DNA of 64,000 bases from assembly GCA_041920415.1 (NCBI GenBank), contig JBHGYD010000030.1, positions 25,076 to 89,075 on the forward strand, written 5' to 3'. The position numbers were made by a program, and so were the translations under genes. Source of the stretch: JBHGYD01 sp041920415 (GTDB lineage: Bacteria; Bacillota; Bacilli; Bacillales; Anoxybacillaceae). This document shows positions 26,467-35,958 of this stretch, piece by piece. Position 1 is the first letter of the stretch; every line of letters starts with the position of its first letter. Below the pieces are notes generated by a model. That model was not told where the DNA came from. It did no database searches and saw only the letters and a program-made list of their open reading frames with translations.

Positions 26467-27189
26467 TTATAACATCTTTTCAAGAAATTCTTGAGCCCGC
26501 TTGCTTTTTGGAGCGGAGAAAAATTCGCTTGGCGGCGCGTCTTCAACAAGCAATCCGCCGTCTAAAAATAAAACACGGTCCGCCACTTCGCGGGCAAATC
26601 CCATTTCATGCGTGACGATCGCCATCGTCATTCCCGTATGGGCAAGCGACTTCATGACTTCCAGCACTTCTTTCACCATCTCTGGGTCTAATGCTGACGT
26701 CGGCTCATCAAATAGCATCACCTCTGGCGACATCGCGAGCGCACGCGCAATCGCCACGCGCTGTTTTTGTCCTCCCGATAAACGGTTTGGATATTCGTTC
26801 GCTTTTTCGGCTAAACCGACTTTACGCAGTAGTTCCATCGCTTTTGCTTCCGCTTCCGCTTTGGTCATTCCTTTTACCTTCATCGGTGCGTAAGTTAAAT
26901 TTTCTAAAACGGTCATATGCGGAAATAAATGAAAATGCTGAAATACCATGCCGACATTTTGCCGCACTTTCATAATATTCGTTTTCGGATTTGTAATTTC
27001 CTGATCACCAATCCAAACTTTTCCGCTCGTTGGCTCTTCTAACAAGTTAAGACAACGTAAAAACGTTGATTTTCCTGACCCTGATGGACCGATAATCGCG
27101 ACAACTTCCCCTTGTTTAATCGTTGTCGTAATTCCTTTTAATACTTCGAGTTTTCCGAATGATTTATGAAGATTTTCTACTTTAATCAC
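26467..27189 (-). CDS. artM: Arginine ABC transporter ATP-binding protein ArtM
   Basis: 240 residues. Walker A GPSGSGKST, the Q-loop in VFQHFHLFPH, signature LSGGQKQRVAIARAL and Walker B VMLFDEPTSALDPE, with the H-loop VTHEMGFA. It energises polar amino acid uptake with ArtQ and ArtP. Overlaps the artQ stop by 8 bases. Naming follows B. subtilis yqiZ (artM), which lies in the same place. Confidence 0.92.
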   Translation of the reverse strand: MIKVENLHKSFGKLEVLKGITTTIKQGEVVAIIGPSGSGKSTFLRCLNLLEEPTSGKVWIGDQEITNPKTNIMKVRQNVGMVFQHFHLFPHMTVLENLTYAPMKVKGMTKAEAEAKAMELLRKVGLAEKANEYPNRLSGGQKQRVAIARALAMSPEVMLFDEPTSALDPEMVKEVLEVMKSLAHTGMTMAIVTHEMGFAREVADRVLFLDGGLLVEDAPPSEFFSAPKSKRAQEFLEKML

Positions 27190-27841
27190 TTTTTCTCATT
27201 CTCCCTTCAACTGCTTTGCCAAGCAGCGTTAGGATGATTACTAATATATAATAAATAAGTCCAGCAAACAAAAGCGGTTCAAAATAGGCGTACTTCTCGC
27301 CGCCGACAATATAGGCGCGGCGCATAATATCCATCGCGCCAATCACTGTGACAACCGCCGATTCTTTTGTCAAGGTGATAAATTCGTTCATTAAAGCAGG
27401 CAAGATGTTTTTTAACGCCTGCGGCAAGATGATGTCGCGCATCATTCGTTTGTATGGAATCCCAAGCGCCATCGCTGCTTCTCTCTGTCCTTTATCAACC
27501 GCCAAAATTCCCGCGCGAATAATTTCCGAAATGTAAGCAGCGGAGTTTAAGCCAAAGGCAATGACTGCAGCGGGAAACGCTTCAATCTCAAAACCGATAA
27601 TTTGCGGCAGCCCATAATAAATAATCATTAACTGCAAAATAAGAGGCGTACCGCGGAATACGGATGTATACGCATCCGCAAGCCATGTTAACACTTTTAT
27701 TCTGCCAATCTTACATAGCGCTAAAACAATCCCGAGCGCAAACCCAAGCAATGCCGCTAAAGCCACAATTTTTAACGTTACCCCTACCCCTTGTAAAATA
27801 AAAGGGATCGATGGCACGATTTGCGAGAAATTCAAATTCAC
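27182..27841 (-). CDS. artQ: Arginine ABC transporter permease ArtQ
   Basis: 219 residues with five transmembrane segments and the HisM-type EAA loop (GQREAAMALGIPYKRMMRDIILPQALKN). Forms the membrane channel of the ArtPQM importer, probably as a homodimer. The GTG start lies behind AGGAAGG with longer than usual spacing; TTG two codons later is an alternative. Confidence 0.9.
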   Translation of the reverse strand: MNLNFSQIVPSIPFILQGVGVTLKIVALAALLGFALGIVLALCKIGRIKVLTWLADAYTSVFRGTPLILQLMIIYYGLPQIIGFEIEAFPAAVIAFGLNSAAYISEIIRAGILAVDKGQREAAMALGIPYKRMMRDIILPQALKNILPALMNEFITLTKESAVVTVIGAMDIMRRAYIVGGEKYAYFEPLLFAGLIYYILVIILTLLGKAVEGRMRKSD

Positions 27842-27920
27842 GCCGAAATCCGTCCTTCCTCTATATAGTGCATGTCAAACCCCATTTTGCCGAAGATCGA
27901 AACATCGTTATAGGAGTCAA

Positions 27921-27952
27921 AAAAATTCAAAAAGGGGCAAGCCCTTTTTGAA
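27921..27952 (-). terminator. Attenuating hairpin between artP and artQ
   Basis: On the minus strand TTCAAAAAGGG and CCCTTTTTGAA form a long stem followed by TTTTTTT. Located inside the transporter operon, it likely lowers artQM expression relative to the binding protein. Confidence 0.75.
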
Positions 27953-27962
27953 CGTACAGAAA

Positions 27963-28754
27963 TTATTTTTGGTCAAACCATTTTTTAATCAGCTTATCAA
28001 CTTCGCCGTTCTTTATTTTCTCTTTTAATACTTTGTTAAATTCTCCAGCCAATTTGCTGCCTTTAGGGAAGGCAATAGCGGAACCCGCTTCCTCTTCGTT
28101 TGTCGGAATGGTGTTGCCTTCTAACTTGCCGTTGCTGTTTTTAATATATCCTTTTGCAACAGTATCTTCGATAATCGCAGCATCAAAACGTCCCGCATTA
28201 ATTTCTTCAATCAGTTCTGGAATGCGGTTGCGGCTTTCAATTTTCATATCAATGGTTTTTGCAAGTTCTTTTGCCTTTCCTTCTTGAATCGAACCTGTTT
28301 GCACACCAACTGTTTTGCCTTTTAAATCCTCTACCGTCTTAATCCCGCTTCCTTTTTTCGCGACGATCATGTTTCTGGCCACATAATACACATCAGAAAA
28401 ATCTACGTTTTTCTTACGATCAGGAGTTGGTGTCATTCCCGCTAAGACAAAGTCGACTTTTCCAGATTGAAGTGCTGGAATTAAACCAGTGAAGTCCATA
28501 TCAACAACTTTAAATTCATATCCTAATTCTTTCGTAATCATTTTCGCTAAATCAACGTCAAACCCGATAACTTGATCGCCTTTCGCCGTATCGATATACT
28601 CAAATGGAGCATAGTCAGCGGAAGTTCCCATTTTTAATACTTTCTTTCCTTCGCTGCTTCCTTGCTTTTCCGCCGTCTTTTCTGATGTGCCGCAAGCAGA
28701 AAGCAAGCCGATTAATAGAATGCTAGATAATAATAGTGAAATCCACTTTTTCAT
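27963..28754 (-). CDS. artP: Arginine-binding lipoprotein ArtP
   Basis: 263 residues. A lipoprotein signal with lipobox LLSAC at about residues 18-22 is followed by a type II periplasmic-binding fold: LKMGTSADYAPFEY, GFDVDLAKMI, GLIPALQSGKVDFVLAGMTPTPDRKK. It captures arginine or a related polar amino acid at the cell surface. Preceded by AAAGGAGAC. A possible ARG box lies upstream. Confidence 0.9.
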   Translation of the reverse strand: MKKWISLLLSSILLIGLLSACGTSEKTAEKQGSSEGKKVLKMGTSADYAPFEYIDTAKGDQVIGFDVDLAKMITKELGYEFKVVDMDFTGLIPALQSGKVDFVLAGMTPTPDRKKNVDFSDVYYVARNMIVAKKGSGIKTVEDLKGKTVGVQTGSIQEGKAKELAKTIDMKIESRNRIPELIEEINAGRFDAAIIEDTVAKGYIKNSNGKLEGNTIPTNEEEAGSAIAFPKGSKLAGEFNKVLKEKIKNGEVDKLIKKWFDQK

Positions 28755-28837
28755 CATACTGTCTCCTTTTTAATTTTTAAAAAATTTTAATATTATTACA
28801 AAATAAGTTCTAAAGACGTTCAATTATTATCCCTTAA

Positions 28838-28853
28838 ATGAATATTAATTCTA
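28838..28853. promoter_or_regulatory. Candidate ARG box (AhrC/ArgR operator)
   Basis: ATGAATATTAATTCTA resembles the Bacillus ARG box (CATGAATAAAAATTCAAG) and sits about 85 bases upstream of artP. It suggests arginine-responsive repression. Single-site evidence by eye. Confidence 0.45.
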
Positions 28854-28967
28854 CAAGTTGTATATTAACACATATATTTATAATTATACAACTGCTTTTT
28901 TAATTATAAACAAAATGTTTTTATTTTCGGAAAATAACGATCAATTTTTAATTTCCGTAAACAAATA

Positions 28968-28998
28968 AAAAAGAAGCCGCAATTAATGCGGCTTCTTT
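28968..28998 (-). terminator. Terminator of brxB
   Basis: AAGAAGCCGCA and TGCGGCTTCTT pair around ATTAA, with TTTTTT following on the minus strand; it overlaps the brxB stop. Confidence 0.85.
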
Positions 28999-29434
28999 AT
29001 ACTTCATCGCAATATGTTTCAAATGCGTTTTGTAGCTTTTGAATGACTTCAATCGGCTCGTGCCCCTCAATTTCATGACGCTCAATCATCGTACAAATTT
29101 TTCCGTCTTTTAACAGAGCGAACGATGGAGAGGAAGGAGGATATCCTTCAAAATATTCTCTTGCTCTTGCAGTTGCTTCTTTATCCTGTCCGGCAAACAC
29201 AGTGACAAGATAATCCGGACGCTTATCGTAATGAATCGCATGAGCGGCAGCTGGACGGGCGATTCCGCCGGCACAGCCGCATACGGAGTTAATCATCACT
29301 AATGTCGTTCCTTTTCGCTGTAACGCCGCGTCTACCTCTTCCGGCGTGCGCAACTCTTCATATCCCGCCTCAACCATTTCTTTACGTGCTTGCTGGACGA
29401 CGTCATTCATAAAAAATTGAAATTGAAACGTCAT
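28997..29434 (-). CDS. brxB: Bacilliredoxin BrxB family protein (YqiW)
   Basis: 145 residues of the DUF1094/bacilliredoxin family with the redox motif VNSVCGCAGGIARPAA (CGC, about residue 53), then VTVFAGQDKEATARAREYF and IERHEIEGH. It removes bacillithiol mixed disulfides from proteins after oxidative stress. The start (MTFQFQFFMNDVV) has AGGTATCAG upstream, a modest ribosome site. Monocistronic between artP and meaB. Confidence 0.9.
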   Translation of the reverse strand: MTFQFQFFMNDVVQQARKEMVEAGYEELRTPEEVDAALQRKGTTLVMINSVCGCAGGIARPAAAHAIHYDKRPDYLVTVFAGQDKEATARAREYFEGYPPSSPSFALLKDGKICTMIERHEIEGHEPIEVIQKLQNAFETYCDEV

Positions 29435-29487
29435 ACTGATACCTCCGACTTTTTTATTTTATAGTACCATATTGTTTCATTTTTGAC

Positions 29488-29522
29488 TAAAAACGCGCCT
29501 GATTTAATCAGACGCGTTTTTC
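29488..29522 (-). terminator. Terminator of the mutA-mutB-meaB operon
   Basis: AAACGCGTCTGATT and AATCAGGCGCGTTTT pair on the minus strand and overlap the meaB stop. Confidence 0.85.
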
Positions 29523-30628
29523 TTTTCGTAAATCGCCAATAGCTCTTGCACAGCCGTCGTTACGGATTGCACACCGGACATAACATTGTTCTCGATAATC
29601 GGCAGCTTTTCTTTCACACCTGGGTGTGAGAAAAAGCTTGTTTCTAAATAGTCTTTAATCATCGAATAAATCCAGTCTTTTAATTGATGGCGACGGCGCA
29701 TGTCAAATACGCCGGATTGCTTCGTTGTTTTCACAAATGTTTCGATTACATGCCAAATTTCTTCGATTCCTTCTCCTAACAGCGCCGAACATGTATAGGC
29801 TTTCGTTTCCCATCCCGGCGTTGCCGGACGTAAATAGTGAAGAAATTGATTGTATTCTTCTTTTGCCGCAAGTGCTTTTGGCTTATTGTCTCCATCCGCT
29901 TTATTGATGACGACCGCATCGGTCAATTCCATAATTCCTTTTTTCATCCCTTGCAGCTCATCACCTGCGCCCGTTAACGCAAGAAGCATGAAGAAATCGA
30001 CCATGCTGCGCACGACAAATTCGCTCTGTCCGACGCCGACCGTCTCGATTAAAATAATGTCATATCCGGCCGCTTCACATAACAACATCGTCTCGCGCGT
30101 TTTTCGATGTACCCCGCCAAGCGTTCCCCCCGACGGCGACGGACGGATAAACGCATGTGGGTGGCGCGCTAAGTTTTCCATACGCGTTTTGTCACCGAGA
30201 ATGCTGCCGCCAGTAATCGAACTGCTCGGGTCGACCGCGAGAACGGCCACGCGATGACCTTTGTCACATAAAAACTGACCGAACGCTTCGATAAACGTGC
30301 TTTTTCCCGCCCCCGGCACACCTGTAATTCCAATGCGAATCGATTTTCCGACGTGCGGAAGCAATTCGTTCAATATTTGTTGCGCGATGTCCATATGCTT
30401 GGACGCATTGCTTTCGACAAGGGTAATCGCCTGCGCTAAAATCATGCGGTCGTTGTTTAACACTCCTTCGACATATTCCGATACGGAACGTTCTTTTCGT
30501 TTCACCCACCGCTTTGTTGGCTGCGGTGAGAAAGTAGATTCCTCTCGCTTTTTTACATAAGCGGTCGCAAACTCATCGGCTCGTTCTTCTGGCACCCACT
30601 CCGGGCGATATGATCGTTCATTATTCAT
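29504..30628 (-). CDS. meaB: Methylmalonyl-CoA mutase-associated GTPase MeaB
   Basis: 374 residues. P-loop GITGVPGAGKSTF, VAVDPSSSITGGSILGDKTR (switch), ETVGVGQSE and the guanine-specificity motif NKADGDN are present. It protects and reloads the B12 cofactor of methylmalonyl-CoA mutase. An N-terminal extension of about 50 residues precedes the G domain. Its ATG overlaps the mutB stop by 4 bases, so the mutase and chaperone are made together. Confidence 0.93.
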   Translation of the reverse strand: MNNERSYRPEWVPEERADEFATAYVKKREESTFSPQPTKRWVKRKERSVSEYVEGVLNNDRMILAQAITLVESNASKHMDIAQQILNELLPHVGKSIRIGITGVPGAGKSTFIEAFGQFLCDKGHRVAVLAVDPSSSITGGSILGDKTRMENLARHPHAFIRPSPSGGTLGGVHRKTRETMLLCEAAGYDIILIETVGVGQSEFVVRSMVDFFMLLALTGAGDELQGMKKGIMELTDAVVINKADGDNKPKALAAKEEYNQFLHYLRPATPGWETKAYTCSALLGEGIEEIWHVIETFVKTTKQSGVFDMRRRHQLKDWIYSMIKDYLETSFFSHPGVKEKLPIIENNVMSGVQSVTTAVQELLAIYEKKNASD

Positions 30629-32817
30629 TGACTCACTTCCTCATAACCGAGGCGCTTATAAATTTCCTCAAGCACTTTTTGTGCCGCTACTGGAATAACC
30701 GTTCCTGGACCAAAAATCGCTGCTGCCCCATGCTCGTATAAAAATTCATAGTCTTGCGGTGGAATGACGCCTCCAACCACAACAATAATATCTTCACGAC
30801 CTAATTTACGCAATTCCTCCACTAACTGCGGCAATAACGTCTTATGTCCAGCGGCAAGAGAGCTTATCCCAACAACATGAACATCGTTTTCAACGGCTTG
30901 ACGCGCCGTTTCTTCCGGTGTTTGGAACAATGGTCCGATGTCAACATCAAATCCTAAGTCTGCGAACGCTGTTGCAATGACTTTCGCGCCGCGATCATGA
31001 CCATCTTGTCCCATTTTTGCAATCATAATGCGCGGTCTTCGTCCCTCTAGCTCATAAAACTCATCTGTCATCTTCTTGACGCGTTGAATTTCTTCCTCAT
31101 TCGTAAATTCTGAACTATACACACCGCTAATGGAGCGAATAACTGCTTTATGACGTTTTGCGACTTTTTCAATCGCATAGGAAATTTCCCCTAACGTCGC
31201 GCGAGCGCGAGCGGCTTTTATAGAAAGTTCAAGCAAGTTGCCTTCTCCTGTTTCTGTCGCTTTTGTAATCGCGTCTAACGCTTCTTGAACTTTTTGTTCA
31301 TCGCGAGAGGCGCGCAATTGTTTTAATTTTTCAATTTGCCGCATCCGCACCGCTGTATTATCGACTTCTAAAATTTCAATCGGCTCTTCTTTCTCAGGGC
31401 GATATTTATTCACGCCGATAATCGTTTCGGCACCAGAATCAATTTTTGCTTGACGTCTTGCCGCGGCTTCTTCAATGCGCATTTTCGGAAGTCCTGTTTC
31501 GATCGCTTTTGCCATGCCGCCTAAGCTTTCAATTTCTTCAATATGCTTCCATGCGCGATTCATTAATTCATTCGTTAATGTTTCAACATAATAGGAGCCG
31601 GCCCACGGGTCAATGACATTACAAATTCCCGTTTCATCTTGTAAATAAAGCTGCGTATTGCGGGCAATACGTGCTGAGAAATCTGTCGGCAAAGCAATCG
31701 CTTCATCCAACGCGTTCGTATGCAGTGATTGCGTATGACCAAGCGCGGCCGCAAGCGCTTCAATGCATGTGCGCGCGACGTTATTAAACGGGTCTTGCTC
31801 CGTCAAACTCCAACCCGATGTTTGCGAATGTGTCCTAAGCGCGAGCGATTTCGGGTTTTTCGGATTGAATGTTTTCATCATTTTTGCCCAAATGACGCGC
31901 GCCGCTCTCATTTTCGCCACTTCCATGAAATAGTTCATGCCGATCGCCCAAAAGAACGAAAGTCTTGGAGCAAACGAGTCAATATCAATTCCTGCCTTCA
32001 ACCCTGTTCGGACATACTCCAATCCATCCGCAAGCGTATAGGCTAACTCAATATCGGCCGGTGCGCCCGCTTCTTGCATATGATAACCAGAAATACTAAT
32101 GCTGTTAAACTTTGGCATGTATTTCGATGTGTATTCAAAAATGTCAGCGATAATTCGCATCGACGTTTCTGGCGGATAAATATACGTATTACGCACCATA
32201 TATTCTTTTAAAATGTCATTTTGAATCGTTCCTGAAAGCTTATCTTGCGTCACGCCTTGCTCTTCTGCTGTGACGATATAAAAGGCCATAATCGGCAGTA
32301 CGGCGCCGTTCATTGTCATCGAAACCGACATTTGATCAAGCGGAATGCCGTCAAACAAAATTTTCATATCCAAAATTGAATCAATCGCTACGCCCGCTTT
32401 CCCAACATCGCCGACAACGCGCGGATGGTCAGAGTCATAACCGCGATGCGTCGCAAGGTCAAAAGCAACGGAAAGTCCTTTTTGTCCCATCGCTAAATTG
32501 CGACGATAAAAGGCGTTACTTTCCTCTGCCGTTGAAAACCCGGCGTATTGGCGAACCGTCCACGGACGATTAACATACATCGATGGATAAGGACCGCGTA
32601 AATATGGAGGAATTCCCGGCATATAATCAAGGAAATCAAGTCCTTCAATATCTTTTTTTGTATAGAGAGGCTTTACAGCAATTTGCTCATTCGTTTGAAA
32701 CAGTAAATCATCAATTGATGCCTTTACTTTTTCTTCAATCGCTTGTTTCCATTGTTGTTCGTCTACTTCGCTTGGCATGTGCAAAGAAACGTTCGTAAAA
32801 TCGACCTTTCTACTCAT
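30625..32817 (-). CDS. mutB: Methylmalonyl-CoA mutase, catalytic large subunit
   Basis: 730 residues. An N-terminal TIM barrel (YPSMYVNRPWTVRQYAGF, DLATHRGYDSDHPRV, ISGYHMQEAGA, RTHSQTSGWSLTEQDP) is joined to a C-terminal cobalamin domain with the base-off motif GQDGHDRGAKVIATAF near residue 605 and VGGVIPPQDY. It isomerises (R)-methylmalonyl-CoA to succinyl-CoA with adenosylcobalamin. Overlaps mutA by 8 bases and meaB by 4. Confidence 0.95.
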   Translation of the reverse strand: MSRKVDFTNVSLHMPSEVDEQQWKQAIEEKVKASIDDLLFQTNEQIAVKPLYTKKDIEGLDFLDYMPGIPPYLRGPYPSMYVNRPWTVRQYAGFSTAEESNAFYRRNLAMGQKGLSVAFDLATHRGYDSDHPRVVGDVGKAGVAIDSILDMKILFDGIPLDQMSVSMTMNGAVLPIMAFYIVTAEEQGVTQDKLSGTIQNDILKEYMVRNTYIYPPETSMRIIADIFEYTSKYMPKFNSISISGYHMQEAGAPADIELAYTLADGLEYVRTGLKAGIDIDSFAPRLSFFWAIGMNYFMEVAKMRAARVIWAKMMKTFNPKNPKSLALRTHSQTSGWSLTEQDPFNNVARTCIEALAAALGHTQSLHTNALDEAIALPTDFSARIARNTQLYLQDETGICNVIDPWAGSYYVETLTNELMNRAWKHIEEIESLGGMAKAIETGLPKMRIEEAAARRQAKIDSGAETIIGVNKYRPEKEEPIEILEVDNTAVRMRQIEKLKQLRASRDEQKVQEALDAITKATETGEGNLLELSIKAARARATLGEISYAIEKVAKRHKAVIRSISGVYSSEFTNEEEIQRVKKMTDEFYELEGRRPRIMIAKMGQDGHDRGAKVIATAFADLGFDVDIGPLFQTPEETARQAVENDVHVVGISSLAAGHKTLLPQLVEELRKLGREDIIVVVGGVIPPQDYEFLYEHGAAAIFGPGTVIPVAAQKVLEEIYKRLGYEEVSQ

Positions 32818-34858
32818 CGAGAGCCACCCCCATATCTTTCATAAATTCCGCCAGCGTCCCATAGCAATTAGAACCGATATGAATAAAGCCGTCGATCCCT
32901 GCTTGGACAAATGTTTCTTCGATTTCAGGTGCTTGTTTCCCCGCAACATATAGCTTCAGATGAGGGTTTGCTTTCTTTAGTTCCGTTGAAATCGTTGGAA
33001 CAGTATCCGTGTAGCTTTCGTCTGAACCGCAAATGATATAATGCGTACCTTCCAAGGAAAGCGCTCCTTTAACCGCTTCCTCCGCTGACATATAGCCGTT
33101 ATTTTTTACCACTTCAAAACCGCCCGCTTCAAAAAAGCCCGTAATAAAATCCGCTCTTGCTTTATGATTCGGAATCGGTCCGAGATTGATAAGGTGCACC
33201 GTCGGACGGCTACCGTGTTTTTCTAAATGAACTTCAGAAGCTTTGCGTAACTGTTCAAACGGTTCTGCCAAACGCCATTGTGCAATTGGCTTAATGTTGA
33301 TGGATGGACCGGTTGCTGCTAATGCTTCATTGATTTCTTGAGCGGTCGCTCGACGAGAAACGATAGAAATCGCTGTTTGCATAAACGGTTTCTCGCTGAA
33401 TTCAGTTTTTACTTGCGCAACATTCTCATCATAAAACGGTAAATCAGGCGATGTGCTTGTGTGATTACCCGCTTCTCTTTTTGACACAGGTGGCTCTGCC
33501 AAATTCGCATAAAGGTTTGTGCCGACAATTTTCTCTTTGCGCGTTTTTACATGTTTCTTTCTTAATTCGGCCACTTTTTCAACTTCTGCTTGCACAAATC
33601 CTTCTTCGAGCGCTTTTGTAATACCGCCCTTTGCTTCGATTTGTTGGAACAGCTTCCACACCTCTTCCGCTATTTGTGCCGTCAATGTTTCTACATAGTA
33701 CGAGCCGCCAGCCGGGTCAATGACTTTACCGATATGCGCTTCTTCTAGCAAAATCAACTGCGTATTGCGGGCAATTCTTCTTGAAAACTCGTCCGCTTGT
33801 TGAATCGCTTCATCGAATGGTGATACATGAAGACTGTTCGCTCCGCCGACCGTTGCTGCGAACGCTTCCGTTGTCGCGCGAAGCATATTCACATATGGGT
33901 CATATACCGTTTTTGTAAAATGCGATGTACGTGCATGTATCCACATCTTTTGTGATTCCTCATTGCCGCCAAATGTCTGAACAATATTGGACCACACAAT
34001 ACGGGCCGCGCGAAGTTTGGCAATTTCCATAAAGAAATTTGAGCCGATCGCTAACGAAAAACTAATTCGCTGCGCTGCTTCGTCAATCGTTACACCTCGG
34101 TTTAAGCATTCATTTACGTATTCTACCGCCGTCGCAAACGCGAATGCTAATTCTTGAATCGCATTCGCTCCGCCATTATGATACGGTTCGCCATGAACGA
34201 TGATCGTTTTCACGTTTGGCATGTGTTCCTTCGCCCATACCGTCACATCTGCCATTACGTCATATAATGTCGTTAAAGAAGAAGACAATTGTCCTTTTTT
34301 CACAAGAGCAGCAAGCGGATCCATGCCAATTGTTCCGCGCAATGTTTCGAACGGCATTTGATTTTTTTCTAAATAAGTGGCTAACAATGCAAGAAACGGA
34401 AGAGAACACGCGCCTGCATCGACTCGAAGAGAATAGTCTTGAAGAGAAATTCCCGAGAACATTTCTTCTAGATCGGTAAGTGAAGTTACAGAGAACCCTA
34501 GCTGATCCAACACAAGATGGATTTCCGTTTGTCCTCTTGCTAGGTCATGTTTGACGATTTCATTCCACTCCTTCGCGTTACGCGCTGACAGCTCCTGGCT
34601 GACTAACCACGGCTCCTGAATATAACCGTTCACATGAATCCCGCGTACATAACCAGGAAACCCTGGATATTGTTCAAGGTGTTCCAATGATTCGAGATCC
34701 TCACGTGTATAAATCGGTTTTATGCGCAAATTCTCATACGTAGTGGAATAAAGCTTTTCAATTGGTTTTCCTTTTAAAGATTTCTCTACCTCTTGTTTCC
34801 ACTCTTCATAAGTCGGAGACGGAAACGATTGGTTTTTCATCGTAGAGATATCTGCCAT
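32810..34858 (-). CDS. mutA: Methylmalonyl-CoA mutase small subunit
   Basis: 682 residues, homologous to MutB in both barrel and C-terminal domain. The cobalamin DxHxxG motif is lost (the equivalent stretch reads GPIPNHKARADFITGFF), as in non-catalytic small subunits of the alpha-beta enzyme. It forms the heterodimer with MutB. First gene of mutA-mutB-meaB; GGGAGGG lies ahead of the ATG. Confidence 0.92.
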   Translation of the reverse strand: MADISTMKNQSFPSPTYEEWKQEVEKSLKGKPIEKLYSTTYENLRIKPIYTREDLESLEHLEQYPGFPGYVRGIHVNGYIQEPWLVSQELSARNAKEWNEIVKHDLARGQTEIHLVLDQLGFSVTSLTDLEEMFSGISLQDYSLRVDAGACSLPFLALLATYLEKNQMPFETLRGTIGMDPLAALVKKGQLSSSLTTLYDVMADVTVWAKEHMPNVKTIIVHGEPYHNGGANAIQELAFAFATAVEYVNECLNRGVTIDEAAQRISFSLAIGSNFFMEIAKLRAARIVWSNIVQTFGGNEESQKMWIHARTSHFTKTVYDPYVNMLRATTEAFAATVGGANSLHVSPFDEAIQQADEFSRRIARNTQLILLEEAHIGKVIDPAGGSYYVETLTAQIAEEVWKLFQQIEAKGGITKALEEGFVQAEVEKVAELRKKHVKTRKEKIVGTNLYANLAEPPVSKREAGNHTSTSPDLPFYDENVAQVKTEFSEKPFMQTAISIVSRRATAQEINEALAATGPSINIKPIAQWRLAEPFEQLRKASEVHLEKHGSRPTVHLINLGPIPNHKARADFITGFFEAGGFEVVKNNGYMSAEEAVKGALSLEGTHYIICGSDESYTDTVPTISTELKKANPHLKLYVAGKQAPEIEETFVQAGIDGFIHIGSNCYGTLAEFMKDMGVALDE

Positions 34859-35135
34859 AAATACTCCCTCCCCTTACTTTAAGAAAGCCATTTCTCCCAT
34901 CCCTTAGAAGAAATCGCTTACTTTCGAATTTTTAGAAATATTCCCTATAGATTTATTGTAGCACATCTAGGTTATGAATAATGTTTAATTAAGTTAAAAA
35001 TTCTTATTCAACATTATTCTTTGCTAAGCTACATTCAGCTTAACTGTATGTAACCCTACACCTTCTACTTATAAGCTTAAATTTATTTTATTAAATAATT
35101 GTAATATTTTTTATTAAATTAAACATTTATTTTAA

Positions 35136-35720
35136 CTATATCCTACCTTCGTTTTCTTCATTTTGTATCTTTTCTATCCACAATTTTAGCTCCCTCATTT
35201 CACTTGGCGTTTCAACGTTTTTGTATAAATAATCAACATCAATTTTTGGAAAGTACGTATACAATAAACGGAACCCCCATTCACGATCTACGCCGCTTCG
35301 CCAATTTACAGCTGCTCGAAGTCGATCTAAAACAATATCTTCGATTCCAATAACATATACCTTACGTTTACCAATCGGGAATGTGGTAACCTTATCATAG
35401 TCACCCGCTAAAACATGATCAGGTATTTCAATTGAAAGCCCAATTTCTGGATGAATCCAATATCGTCCTTCTTTTTCAAAGCCTAAACTTAATAAAATTT
35501 CATTTGCTTTTTCATAGCCGCTTAGGACAAAATCAATGTCATGTGTCGTGTATTCTTGCAATGTATAGATTTCAACCGACAATCCACCAACAATTATAGG
35601 TTTTAATTTTTCTTGTTCCATCACTTCAGTAATAATGGCAGCTGTTTCAATCATTTTTTCAAATTTTCCTTTATCTTTTAGCTTTAGCAACTCCTCTTTC
35701 GCCTTTGTAATATTTTGCAA
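35136..35720 (-). CDS. Nucleotidyltransferase-fold protein, possible toxin-type
   Basis: About 194 residues. The segment PIIVGGLSVEIYTLQEYTTH followed by DIDFVLS has the G-G-x-S and D-x-D arrangement of the DNA polymerase beta-like nucleotidyltransferase superfamily, as in AbiEii/MenT-like toxins and DUF6036-type proteins. RLRAAVNWRSGVDREW follows. The TTG at 35720 is chosen because AGGGTG lies 7 bases upstream. It overlaps the preceding gene by 50 bases, so translation is coupled. No known substrate; a toxin role is inference from fold and pairing. It sits in an accessory patch with an IS. Confidence 0.65.
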   Translation of the reverse strand: MQNITKAKEELLKLKDKGKFEKMIETAAIITEVMEQEKLKPIIVGGLSVEIYTLQEYTTHDIDFVLSGYEKANEILLSLGFEKEGRYWIHPEIGLSIEIPDHVLAGDYDKVTTFPIGKRKVYVIGIEDIVLDRLRAAVNWRSGVDREWGFRLLYTYFPKIDVDYLYKNVETPSEMRELKLWIEKIQNEENEGRI

Positions 35721-35958
35721 TGATAAACACCCTGCTTTCTGGTTCATATATTATTTCACCGCTTTTCATGGCGTCCTGAATTTTCTTTCGGCAGAGGCGA
35801 TTTAACGCCTGAATTTCATCCTCATGTCGAGGACGCATTCGCTTCATATGCCAACCTTCTTGGTTTGTTTGTGCACGAAATTTGTTTACTTCATAATCAA
35901 TCGAATGCTTTTTATCATTGATTAAGTGCTTCACTTCATCAAATGACATGTTACGCAT
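35671..35958 (-). CDS. Small charged protein paired with the nucleotidyltransferase
   Basis: 95 residues (MRNMSFDEVKHLINDKKHSI and on), soluble, strongly charged, with RLCRKKIQDAMKSGEIIYEP and a basic C-terminus. No family recognised. ATG at 35958 has TAGGTG 8 bases upstream. Its 3' end overlaps the nucleotidyltransferase start, a layout common in two-gene toxin-antitoxin operons, so it could be the partner or antitoxin; unproven. Confidence 0.55.
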   Translation of the reverse strand: MRNMSFDEVKHLINDKKHSIDYEVNKFRAQTNQEGWHMKRMRPRHEDEIQALNRLCRKKIQDAMKSGEIIYEPESRVFIIAKYYKGERGVAKAKR

